Origin: Lentisphaerota bacterium
GTDB lineage: Bacteria > Verrucomicrobiota > Lentisphaeria > Victivallales > Victivallaceae
Direction: 5' to 3'
Length of the DNA: 46,135 bases
NCBI GenBank assembly: GCA_015061725.1
Contig: SUVX01000025.1
Location: 1 to 46,135 of the forward strand
Shown here: positions 16,401 through 24,077 of the stretch, piece after piece
Layout of the letters: every line of letters begins with the position of its first letter
Position numbering within the stretch: position 1 is the stretch's first letter
Made by a program: the position numbers and the translations under genes
The notes under the pieces: model-generated
The model's database searches: none
What the model was told of the DNA's origin: nothing
Seen by the model: only the letters and a program-made list of their open reading frames with translations

Positions 16401-16690
16401 CAGCGGCGATGCCCCGGCTTTCCGGGACGGGGTGCGGGCTTATGAACAGCCGCAGGACGGCGCGGCGCGGGTTTGTGAACGACGACTGTGCGGCGCGGCG
16501 CAGGTTTGTGAACGACCACTGTACGCGGTGCGGGACGATGTACCACAACAGGACGGCGGGGCGCAGGGTGGTGAACGACCACCGGACGGCGCGGTCCGTG
16601 ATGATGATCTTCAATGATACAGCCCGACAGTCCCAGAGCGAACAGTGCCAAAGCGGTGCATTTTAAAACAAATTTCAACGTGATATTCAT
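16400..16690 (-). CDS. Small lipoprotein with His/Pro/Arg 11-residue repeats
   Basis: The 96-residue protein has a signal peptide with lipobox LSGC, lipidated Cys24. The mature part, CIIEDHHHG, is followed by about five copies of an 11-residue unit PRRPVVVHxPA (x is H, R or K) and a PGKPGHRR tail. The repeats are also visible in DNA as 33-bp units. It is very basic and His-rich, so it may bind metal or anionic envelope polymers. There is no domain I can name. AAGGGGG lies upstream of the start, and a promoter with TTGCAT-17-TATATT is at 16746-16774. It is convergent with the NikR-like gene. Function is unknown; lipid anchoring is well supported. Confidence 0.8.
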   Translation of the reverse strand: MNITLKFVLKCTALALFALGLSGCIIEDHHHGPRRPVVVHHPAPRRPVVVHRPAPRTVVVHKPAPRRTVVVHKPAPRRPAAVHKPAPRPGKPGHRR

Positions 16691-16745
16691 TTGATACCCC
16701 CTTGTTTATATTTTACGACAGCCTTTTGCCGTCTTTTCTGTTTGA

Positions 16746-16774
16746 AATATAACTTAAGCTTTAAAAAAATGCAA
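16746..16774 (-). promoter_or_regulatory. Promoter of the repeat lipoprotein gene
   Basis: On the minus strand: -35 TTGCAT (16774-16769), a 17-bp spacer, -10 TATATT (16751-16746), giving a short leader before ATG 16690. Confidence 0.55.
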
Positions 16775-16790
16775 GTCCTGAAAAATTTAT

Positions 16791-17543
16791 TTATATATTT
16801 TTTATGATATATTGTTCCACAGAGGCATAACCGCCTTTTTCTGCAACTTCAAGCATGCGGATCAAACCGTCATAATAAGGGTCCGGATTTTCAGGATCAT
16901 GGTTGACCGGACAACTCAGCAGAATGTCATTGAGTGCTTTTTCGCCTGCCTCCAGATTGTATTGATAGGCAATATATTGAGCAAATCCTTCAGAAAGCAT
17001 TTTATTGTCAGAGAATTTCCAGACATGTGCCATCATATCATGAGCCAGTTCATGTACCAGGACCTGTTCAAAAATATTGGCAGGCAACCCTCTTAAAACA
17101 CCGATGGTGCATGAAAGATAATTTTCATATTTTGCCCAACCGTAAACGCCGCGGATATCGTCAGAGAGCAGTTTGAAGTTGGTCTTGAATACAAAACGGT
17201 CATACAACTCCGGTTGAACGCCGCAAGGCGGTGTGAAATGATAGTTTCTGATAAAAAATGCTCTGGCTTTTCTCAATCTTTTCTGCAGATGTTCTGCGGA
17301 ATTGACTGCCGTGTTAAAACACTCCTGACAACTGACTCTGCCGTCACCGTATTGGATGAGGTTGTGTGATCCGAAAACAGTCTTGCCGCAGGCAAAACAA
17401 AACTGCTGATTTTTCCGGAGCCAGACATTGTGACACTTGCCGGAACAGAAATGATATACTTCTCCGTCAAGTGTCATTGTTGTTGCCATCAACGGATCCA
17501 GCGTTTTGTAACAGATACAGCATAATTGGGTGTTCATGCCCAT
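16791..17543 (-). CDS. DA1-like protein: LIM-like zinc fingers plus HExxH metallopeptidase
   Basis: The 250-residue protein has two treble-clef/LIM-like zinc modules in the first 76 residues: C8/9-x-C11, H31, C33, C37 and C49-x2-C52 with C72-x2-C75. The C-terminal half carries VLVHELAHDMMAH (His164, Glu165, His168) and LSEGFAQYIAYQY, with Glu185 as the likely third zinc ligand. This is the arrangement of DA1-type proteins, known in plants as ubiquitin-activated peptidases; bacterial members are uncharacterised. There is no signal peptide, so it is cytoplasmic. It is the last gene of the GrpE/Hsp70/Hsp70 operon, 12 bp downstream, which suggests that it cleaves chaperone clients or a regulatory protein (inference). 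Confidence 0.82.
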   Translation of the reverse strand: MGMNTQLCCICYKTLDPLMATTMTLDGEVYHFCSGKCHNVWLRKNQQFCFACGKTVFGSHNLIQYGDGRVSCQECFNTAVNSAEHLQKRLRKARAFFIRNYHFTPPCGVQPELYDRFVFKTNFKLLSDDIRGVYGWAKYENYLSCTIGVLRGLPANIFEQVLVHELAHDMMAHVWKFSDNKMLSEGFAQYIAYQYNLEAGEKALNDILLSCPVNHDPENPDPYYDGLIRMLEVAEKGGYASVEQYIIKNI

Positions 17544-17555
17544 TTTTTTACATTC

Positions 17556-19103
17556 TCATACCAGGTTTGACGCATCCAGGTCCTCTTTTGCCTGCGCAAG
17601 GTCATCTGCAGACATAATGCCTTTTATCTTGACTTCAAAGTTGATATTTGTGAAATCAGATGCGGTCTCAATGTGCAGAACGCCCTGTCTGTCAATTTCA
17701 AAGCGCACTGTGATTGTGGTCCCCTGAGGCAGATTCGGCGGCAGCGGAAGAGTGTGCGTTTCGTCAATAACAGATGCTTTACTTTCAGGAATGATAACGT
17801 CTGCGGAATTTGATTCAAAAATTTTGAGCGATACAGCCTTTTGTCCCTGTACAGTCGTTTTGAATGTACACTCGCCGCGGGCGGGCAGAGTTGTGTTGGC
17901 AAAGATCAGATTGTGAACATAAGGCGTGGAATCGTTTTTCTTCCTTGTATCAGTTCCGTAAGTTTTTGAGGTGACATCGTAAAAGGTTGTTCCGCTTCCG
18001 GAACTTGCCGGATCTTCCTGTTCTTCAATGATGTCGCCGATCTGAGCGGCACCTTTGGCGACACATTCATCGGGATCCCTCTGAAGAATTTTGCATCCGA
18101 ACCCGGCAAATTCTTCATTGAGTCGCCTTGAAACCTGCGGCATACGGGTCGAACCGCCGACAAGCAGAATATCCGTATCTTCTGACATGGTAAAAGATTT
18201 TTCCGCAGCCTGTTCAAACAACAGGGTCCGGGTGGTAAGGATCGTTTTTTCCAGCAGATGCCTTGTCCAGCTGTCAAAATCATCACGGGTGACGGGAATT
18301 TGTGTCGATTTACCTTCCCAGCCTGCATTTGCATTGATTCGGGTTCTTCCGGAGAGATTTTTTTTGGTATTTTCTGCCAGAAGCAGAAAATGATTCAGGA
18401 GAGCCGGATTGTTTTCAAAGGAATAACTGCTGTTGGTCCGGCTGTTGAATTGTTCCAGGAGTTTGTCTGCCAGACAGCGATCCCAGTCTGCGCCGCCGAG
18501 CTCAGCTTTTCCGCCGGTGACAATGACTTTAAAACTTTTGCCTCTGATACGGATGAGTGTTACGTCAAAAGTGCCGCCGCCCAGATCATACACGAGAACA
18601 TATTTGTCTTTATCTGAATTGATTTTCTGTCCATAGGCGATTGCCGCCGCCGTCGGTTCATTGATAATCCGGATGACATTAAGTCCGGCAATTTCGCCTG
18701 CCTGTTTGATTTGTTCGCGTTCAACAGTTCCGAAATAAGCAGGACAGGTAATGACCACATCCAGGCATGGATCCCCGTCTTTGGCGGCATTCGCTTCTGT
18801 CACCAGACATTTGAGAATACGGGCTGAAATTTCAGTCGGAGTCAACCCCCAGGGGAACTCCGTCGGTTTTTGGTAATCTTTCCCCATCTTGCGTTTGATA
18901 CAGCTTACTGTATGCTGATAATCATTGACAAGACCGTTTTTTGCGATTTCTCCGACCGTGTAATGTTTGTTGTCCGGATCAAAGTAAACAACGGAGGGCG
19001 TTGTTCTGCTGCCCATGGCATTGGGCAGAATTTCTGCTATTCCGAAATCGTTGATATAAGCAACACAGGAATTTGTTGTGCCCAGATCAATTCCGTAAAT
19101 CAT
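17556..19103 (-). CDS. Hsp70-family chaperone without lid, copy 2
   Basis: The 515-residue protein has a complete actin-like ATPase domain: GIDLGTTNSCVAYINDFG (phosphate 1), VYDLGGGTFDVTLIRIRG (phosphate 2), IINEPTAAAIAYG, and ILLVGGSTRMPQV (adenosine). The beta substrate-binding domain follows (YDVTSKTYGTDT; LPLPPNLPQGTTITVRFEID). The protein stops at VKIKGIMSADDLAQAKEDLD, where the alpha-helical lid of DnaK (about 600-640 residues) would begin. It is therefore a lidless Hsp70, probably with fast, weak client exchange. It lies 12 bp after the first Hsp70 gene and 12 bp before the DA1-like gene. It is clearly not the main DnaK. Confidence 0.93.
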   Translation of the reverse strand: MIYGIDLGTTNSCVAYINDFGIAEILPNAMGSRTTPSVVYFDPDNKHYTVGEIAKNGLVNDYQHTVSCIKRKMGKDYQKPTEFPWGLTPTEISARILKCLVTEANAAKDGDPCLDVVITCPAYFGTVEREQIKQAGEIAGLNVIRIINEPTAAAIAYGQKINSDKDKYVLVYDLGGGTFDVTLIRIRGKSFKVIVTGGKAELGGADWDRCLADKLLEQFNSRTNSSYSFENNPALLNHFLLLAENTKKNLSGRTRINANAGWEGKSTQIPVTRDDFDSWTRHLLEKTILTTRTLLFEQAAEKSFTMSEDTDILLVGGSTRMPQVSRRLNEEFAGFGCKILQRDPDECVAKGAAQIGDIIEEQEDPASSGSGTTFYDVTSKTYGTDTRKKNDSTPYVHNLIFANTTLPARGECTFKTTVQGQKAVSLKIFESNSADVIIPESKASVIDETHTLPLPPNLPQGTTITVRFEIDRQGVLHIETASDFTNINFEVKIKGIMSADDLAQAKEDLDASNLV

Positions 19104-19115
19104 TTCAAATCTCCC

Positions 19116-20669
19116 TTAATCCGATTCCATTTTCCCAAGGTCATTTTTTGCTTTACGCAATTCTTTTTCGTCCATGATACCTTTGAGTTTTACCGGAAAT
19201 TCGATTTGAGAGTTTCCGGCAGTTGCTGAAACATTCAGAATACCCTCTTTGCCGATGGAGAATTTGACCTGGATCTGAGTTCCTTTGGGCAGTCCCGGCG
19301 GAAGCTGCAGAGAATGATCTGTATCCAGGGGAACTCCCTGGGACATCGGAATAACCTTTTTTGAAGAATCGGATTCAAAGACTGCAATCGAGACAACGCT
19401 CTGGTTTTCAGAGGTCGTTAAAAATACCTTTTCTTCCTCAATGGGCAGTGCTGTGTTGCTGAAAATGATATTGTGAATAAAAATTTCTGAACTGCCGTTC
19501 AACGTAGCATCCGTGCCGTAGGTTTTGGATGTAACGTCCAACAGGGAGACTGCAGGAGAATCCGACGGTGCATAATTGTCAATGTATTCGCTTTCTGCGA
19601 CAAGAACGGCACCTTTTGCCACACATTCGTTGGGATCGCGCAGACGGACTTTGCAGCCGTATTCGCTGAAAAATTCTTTCAGGTGTTCTGAAATCTGAGG
19701 CATACGGGATGAACCGCCGACCAGCAGAACTTCAACGGAGTCGTCCAGAGTGATTCCATTTTCTGATTGCAGAGCAAGAAGCAGAGACTTTGTGATCCGC
19801 AGTGTTTTTTTTACCAGATGTTCTGTCAAATTCCGGAACTCTTCAGCGGTGTACTCAAACTGAATACTTTTTCCTTCCCAGGCGAGATTGACTTTTGTGG
19901 ATTTTTTTGCAGAGAGGATAATTTTGTTTTTTTCCGCTTCAAGCATCATGTAATTGAGCAGGGCGGGATTGTTGTGGAATTTAAGATCCGTGTTGTGTTC
20001 AGTATTGTATCTCAGCAAAAAATCTTTTGCCAGACAAAGATCCCAGTCATGTCCGCCGAGCTTTGCATCTCCGCCGGTTTGCAGTACTTCAATTTCTTTG
20101 TGCTTTGTACGGATGAAAGAAATATCAAAAGTGCCGCCGCCCAGGTCATAGACGAGAATGTATTTTTCCTGCTCCGAGTTCAGAACCGCGCCGTAAGCAA
20201 CTGCGGCGGCAGTCGGTTCGTTGATGATTCTCAGTACGTTGAGTCCGGCGATTAAACCAGCCTGTTTTGTTTGTTCGCGGGCAGTTGATCCGAAGTAAGC
20301 GGGGCAGGTGATGACCACGTCATAACTGGGCGGACCGTCGGTTGCGTTGTTGGCATCTTCAACCAGTTTTCTCAGGATGCGGGCAGAGATTTCTGTGGGA
20401 GTCAAGCCCTGGGGAAATTTGGTCGGTTTGGGATAGTCTTTTCCCATTTCTCTCTTGATGAAGGAGATTGTGTGCTGATAATCGACAACCTGTCCGTTTT
20501 TTGCGATGTCTCCGACTGTATAAGATGTACCGTCGGGACTGAAATAAACCACCGATGGCGTGGTTCTGTTGCCCAGGCAGTTGCTGAGGACCTCCGGCTG
20601 ACCGAAGGCGTCGATCGTTGCAATGCAGGAATATGTTGTCCCCAAATCAATACCGTATACTTTTGCCAT
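19116..20669 (-). CDS. Hsp70-family chaperone without lid, copy 1
   Basis: The 517-residue protein is a paralogue of the adjacent copy and has the same truncated layout. ATPase motifs are GIDLGTTYSCIATIDAFG, VYDLGGGTFDISFIRTKH and VLLVGGSSRMPQISEHL. The beta domain has LLDVTSKTYGTDATLN and LQLPPGLPKGTQIQVKFSIG. It ends VKLKGIMDEKELRKAKNDLG, so the helical lid is missing. Its start codon overlaps the stop of the GrpE-like gene (TAATG), which implies coupled synthesis of chaperone and exchange factor. The two Hsp70s have diverged in the substrate-binding part and so may handle different clients or form a pair. No DnaJ-type gene is visible in the window. Confidence 0.93.
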   Translation of the reverse strand: MAKVYGIDLGTTYSCIATIDAFGQPEVLSNCLGNRTTPSVVYFSPDGTSYTVGDIAKNGQVVDYQHTISFIKREMGKDYPKPTKFPQGLTPTEISARILRKLVEDANNATDGPPSYDVVITCPAYFGSTAREQTKQAGLIAGLNVLRIINEPTAAAVAYGAVLNSEQEKYILVYDLGGGTFDISFIRTKHKEIEVLQTGGDAKLGGHDWDLCLAKDFLLRYNTEHNTDLKFHNNPALLNYMMLEAEKNKIILSAKKSTKVNLAWEGKSIQFEYTAEEFRNLTEHLVKKTLRITKSLLLALQSENGITLDDSVEVLLVGGSSRMPQISEHLKEFFSEYGCKVRLRDPNECVAKGAVLVAESEYIDNYAPSDSPAVSLLDVTSKTYGTDATLNGSSEIFIHNIIFSNTALPIEEEKVFLTTSENQSVVSIAVFESDSSKKVIPMSQGVPLDTDHSLQLPPGLPKGTQIQVKFSIGKEGILNVSATAGNSQIEFPVKLKGIMDEKELRKAKNDLGKMESD

Positions 20670-21682
20670 TATTCTTTAATCTCCTGTATGAATTTAAACA
20701 CTGATACCTGAGCGAACTGAATGATTTTGCCGTCGGTCAGGAAGTGGAAACCGGGAGAGTAACACTCGGCGATGGTATTATTCAGTTCAGCATTTGTACA
20801 GCTTTTTGTTTCAAGGGCGGCATGAAGAGCCGGATCGAATTTATCTCCCGCAGCCGGAAGAATTGCCTCAATATCGTGTTCGGCAAGCAGATCAAGGATA
20901 TAATCTCCGAAACTGCCGAATTCTTTGAGCAGACTTGAATACATCTGACAGGGTTTTCCGGAGGGGGCATTTTCGTTATAATACCGGTGCATGGCGGAAG
21001 CGCGTTCATACCACTTGATTGCGGTTTTGATAAAAGGCATGTTGATATCCCGGACAAAACCGGTTTGATGTTTTTTGAGTTCTGCATAAACTCTCTGAAA
21101 AAGTTCATCTTTTTCTTCAAGCATCTTATCTTTGTCCACAGAATCCTCCAGAACCCGGCGGAGCTTGCGGAATTCTGCTTCGACCTGTTCTGCGGAACTT
21201 TCAAACTGCTGCTTGAGCTCCTCTTTGATCATCTGCCGGAGTTGTTCCATGTCAGGAAAATCCGGAGGAACAGCTGCTTCTTTTTCTGCGGTGTTTTTAT
21301 CCTCTCCGGGGTGTTCAAATTCTGCCGGCAGGATTACGACAGGAGACGGGTCTTCAGCAGGGGGCAGTTCTGCGACAGGAGCAGAATTTTTGTCCTCGAA
21401 AAAACTTTCAATCTCATCAGCTTTTTCTCCGGAACACTGAATGTCGTCAGTGGGCTGTTCTTCTTGGATTGCGATGTTTTTTTCTGCCGGATTTTCCGCA
21501 GGGCAGGGGATTGCATCAGAGGGCAGGCTGTTTTCGTTTTCTGTGTTTTTTATAACAGGATTTTCCGGAGCAGGTGTGTTGTTTGCCATGGCATAACAAC
21601 ATGTTTTTACTTCAACCGGAACAGGTTTTGAATTTTCTGTTTTTGAATTTTGTTCATCATTTGTTGTGTGTTTTCCAAACAT
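20669..21682 (-). CDS. GrpE-like nucleotide exchange factor with long acidic N-terminal region
   Basis: The start at ATG 21682 (MFGKHTTNDEQN) has GGGGGAA upstream; a longer frame enters the promoter region. Of about 337 residues, 1-140 are low-complexity, rich in Glu, Pro and Asn. Residues about 145-215 form a coiled coil (LRQMIKEELKQQFESSAEQV). The C-terminal part shows the GrpE signature: GDKFDPALHAALET, then NTIAECYSPGFHFLTDGKII, FAQVSVFKF. It should promote ADP release from the Hsp70 encoded next, with which it overlaps by one base. The usual GrpE is about 200 residues, so the acidic extension is unusual and may be a tether or client-binding arm. Confidence 0.8.
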   Translation of the reverse strand: MFGKHTTNDEQNSKTENSKPVPVEVKTCCYAMANNTPAPENPVIKNTENENSLPSDAIPCPAENPAEKNIAIQEEQPTDDIQCSGEKADEIESFFEDKNSAPVAELPPAEDPSPVVILPAEFEHPGEDKNTAEKEAAVPPDFPDMEQLRQMIKEELKQQFESSAEQVEAEFRKLRRVLEDSVDKDKMLEEKDELFQRVYAELKKHQTGFVRDINMPFIKTAIKWYERASAMHRYYNENAPSGKPCQMYSSLLKEFGSFGDYILDLLAEHDIEAILPAAGDKFDPALHAALETKSCTNAELNNTIAECYSPGFHFLTDGKIIQFAQVSVFKFIQEIKE

Positions 21683-21741
21683 TGGTTCCCCCTGAGAAAT
21701 AAAAATGCGCTGCTGCGGTGCTGTTTTTGGATACAGGGTAA

Positions 21742-21770
21742 AATTTACAGCAGTAAATCTGTATTTGCAA
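21742..21770 (-). promoter_or_regulatory. Promoter of the GrpE/Hsp70 operon with internal dyad
   Basis: On the minus strand: -35 TTGCAA (21770-21765), a 17-bp spacer, -10 TAAATT (21747-21742). The inverted repeat TTTAC-AGCA-GTAAA (21744-21757) lies between the boxes and is an operator candidate. It is not a CIRCE element. Confidence 0.5.
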
Positions 21771-21803
21771 GTTGAAAAGAAAATTTTTTTTAACTTTTTT
21801 GCC

Positions 21804-21836
21804 GCAGAGCGATTTCGGGGCAGAAAATCACTCTGC
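21804..21836 (-). other. Hairpin overlapping the GH3 stop codon
   Basis: GCAGAGCGATTT (21804-21815) pairs with AAATCACTCTGC (21825-21836), allowing one G-U pair. It includes the stop codon of the GH3 gene. No T run follows on the minus strand, so it is either a weak terminator or an mRNA 3' stabiliser. Confidence 0.5.
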
Positions 21837-24074
21837 AAGTTGTGCCGGAACAGATATCAAATCTGATGAATTTCCGCCTGCGTGGAACATAAATTCCCCT
21901 GCCGGAGCATGGAATTTTCCGCTTCTGTCATAAAATCCTGTGGCTTCAACAGACGGCGTACATTCAACGCGCCGGGATTTGCCTGCAGGAATGAAAACAC
22001 GGCAAAATCCCGCAAGTTCAAGGTGCGGACGCTGAACCGGGGAATTCATGGCTGTCAGATAAAACTGTACGACTTCCTCCCCGTCAACACTTCCCGTATT
22101 GGCTACATCTACTGAAAGTTTTTTCCCATCCCACAAAAGATTTGAATAAGCAAATGAAGAGTAACTCAAACCGAATCCGAAAGGCAGCAAAGGAGATGCC
22201 GGGCAATCCACATAATCAGGACGCTCTTCAAGAGAATTGTAATACAAAGGCAGTTGTCCCTCGCAGCGGGGCAGAGATACCGGCAATCTTCCGGCGGGAT
22301 TATACCTGCCGAAAAGCGTTTCAGCAATGGCGGTGCCGCCTGATTCTCCCGGATACCAGGCAAGCAGAACGGCAGCGGCTTTTTCCAGTATTTCAGTCAT
22401 AATAAGAGGACGTCCCAGAATGGGGACGGCAACAACCGGCTTGCCTGTTTTGCACAAAAGAGAAAACAGTTCCATTTGAACACCTGAAAAATCAAGTGTC
22501 GCGCGGTCTGTTCCCTCTCCGCTTTCTTTTTCAGATTCTTCGGGAGAAAGAATTTCTGCAACGGCTGCGCCGGTGGCTGTACGGGTCGTGCCGCTGCCGT
22601 ATTTGGTGCTGGAGCCGCCGGGAACAAATATAATCACATCAGCTTGTTCTGCCTTTTCCAGAGCTTCAGAAAAACCGCTCCGGTCATTTTTCCGGATGGA
22701 ACAGCCGCGGGCATAGAGGACTTCAATATCCTCAGTACGGGCAATTTCCGTAATTCCCGCAAGGGGTGTTGAGACAGTTCCCTCAAGCTGCGGCGCCGTG
22801 TAGTCGCCCAGCTGATTCATCACATTATCGGCATTGGGACCGATAACGGCAATGCGTTTGATGTTGTGCAAGGGAAGGATTCCGTCATTTTTCAAAAGCG
22901 TCAGCGTTTTGCGCGCGGCATCAAGTGCGGTTTTGCGGTGTGCTTCTGAATGCAGAACGCTGACAGGATCACTGCCGGGAAAGGGATTTTCAAAGAGTCC
23001 CAGTTGAAATTTAAGTTTGAGGACTCTTCCGGCAGCAACATCCAGATCATGTTCTGAAATCAGATTCTGTTCAAGAGCCTCAGTCAGATTTTTTGCCTGA
23101 TTTTCCCAGCCGCCGTTGTCAACATCGCAACCGGCTTTAAGAGCAATCGCGGCAGCTTCGGCAGGGGTGCGGCAGATGCGTTGATAGACCAGACGGGGAA
23201 TGGCACCACGGTCGGAGACCACAAATCCGTCAAACTTCATCTGATGACGGAGAACTTCTGTCAGATAATAGAAACTTCCTGAAACCGCTTCACCGTCAAC
23301 GGCGTTGTAAGAACTCATAAGAGACCTTGCTCCGGAAGCGATACCCCGGCGGAACGGGCGCAGCTGACAGTTGAAAAGTTCCACCGGTCCGGCATGGGCG
23401 GGACCGTGATTGTGTCCGCCCTCAGGAGAACCGTGTCCGCAAAAGTGTTTCAGCGTGGGAACGATTCCTTCCGCCTGAAGTCCGGCAAGATAAGACTCCA
23501 CATAAAGCGCAGTCAACTCCGGGTCTTCAGCATAGTTTTCTTCACAGCGCGACCAGCGGATATCGCGGATGACATCCAGAACCGGACCGTGGGTTGCCTG
23601 TACGCCCGCAGAGGCACATTCCCTGCCGACGACGTGACCGATTTTTTTCATCATATCGCAGTCCCACATCGCGCCCAGACCGATACCTGTCGGAAAAACG
23701 GTGCTGCCCAGAGCCATCAAGCCGTGCGAGGCCTCTTCCATGATGTAAAGCGGAATGTGCAGACGGGAGTTTTCGTAGACAAACTTCTGGAATTTCTGAA
23801 CAGCCTTTCGCATTTTTTCAGGCGGAATGCCGTTATTCCAGTTGATTTGTGTCCACCAGTCCGCCCGCAGGAGTACGGACATGGTTCCGGGCATCCATTT
23901 TTCTGAAAAGGCAGAAAAACGTTCTGTAAAAATAAAATCCTCCCCCTGCCGGGTGTAACTGCGGAAACCATCCATTTTGACAAGCTGACCGATTTTTTCT
24001 TCAACGGTCATCCGTGAGAGCAAATCTGAAGTTCTTTCCTCCGGCGATTTCCGGACATCCTGATAGGGGAGCAT
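21828..24074 (-). CDS. GH3 beta-glucosidase/beta-xylosidase
   Basis: The 748-residue protein has no signal peptide and is cytoplasmic. The N-terminal GH3 barrel contains the nucleophile motif DGFVVSDRGAIPRL (Asp near residue 287; the more usual form is SDWG) and KHFCGHGSPEGGHN. The GH3 C-terminal alpha/beta sandwich (IAVIGPNADNVMNQLGDYT; DVIIFVPGGSSTKYGSG) and a fibronectin-III-like domain (LPFGFGLSYSSFAYSNL) follow. This three-domain order is typical of beta-glucosidases and beta-xylosidases. It is the last gene of sugar operon 2, 3 bp after the second DUF4091 gene, with AAAGGAAAT upstream. It probably trims non-reducing beta-linked glucose or xylose from imported oligosaccharides that also contain mannose, given the GH130 in the same operon. 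Confidence 0.92.
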   Translation of the reverse strand: MLPYQDVRKSPEERTSDLLSRMTVEEKIGQLVKMDGFRSYTRQGEDFIFTERFSAFSEKWMPGTMSVLLRADWWTQINWNNGIPPEKMRKAVQKFQKFVYENSRLHIPLYIMEEASHGLMALGSTVFPTGIGLGAMWDCDMMKKIGHVVGRECASAGVQATHGPVLDVIRDIRWSRCEENYAEDPELTALYVESYLAGLQAEGIVPTLKHFCGHGSPEGGHNHGPAHAGPVELFNCQLRPFRRGIASGARSLMSSYNAVDGEAVSGSFYYLTEVLRHQMKFDGFVVSDRGAIPRLVYQRICRTPAEAAAIALKAGCDVDNGGWENQAKNLTEALEQNLISEHDLDVAAGRVLKLKFQLGLFENPFPGSDPVSVLHSEAHRKTALDAARKTLTLLKNDGILPLHNIKRIAVIGPNADNVMNQLGDYTAPQLEGTVSTPLAGITEIARTEDIEVLYARGCSIRKNDRSGFSEALEKAEQADVIIFVPGGSSTKYGSGTTRTATGAAVAEILSPEESEKESGEGTDRATLDFSGVQMELFSLLCKTGKPVVAVPILGRPLIMTEILEKAAAVLLAWYPGESGGTAIAETLFGRYNPAGRLPVSLPRCEGQLPLYYNSLEERPDYVDCPASPLLPFGFGLSYSSFAYSNLLWDGKKLSVDVANTGSVDGEEVVQFYLTAMNSPVQRPHLELAGFCRVFIPAGKSRRVECTPSVEATGFYDRSGKFHAPAGEFMFHAGGNSSDLISVPAQLAE

Positions 24075-24077
24075 GGT

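Noticed and set aside
21683..21827. CIRCE heat-shock operator upstream of the GrpE/Hsp70 operon
   Set aside because: The TTAGCACTC-N9-GAGTGCTAA pattern is absent; only a short TTTAC/GTAAA dyad is seen.
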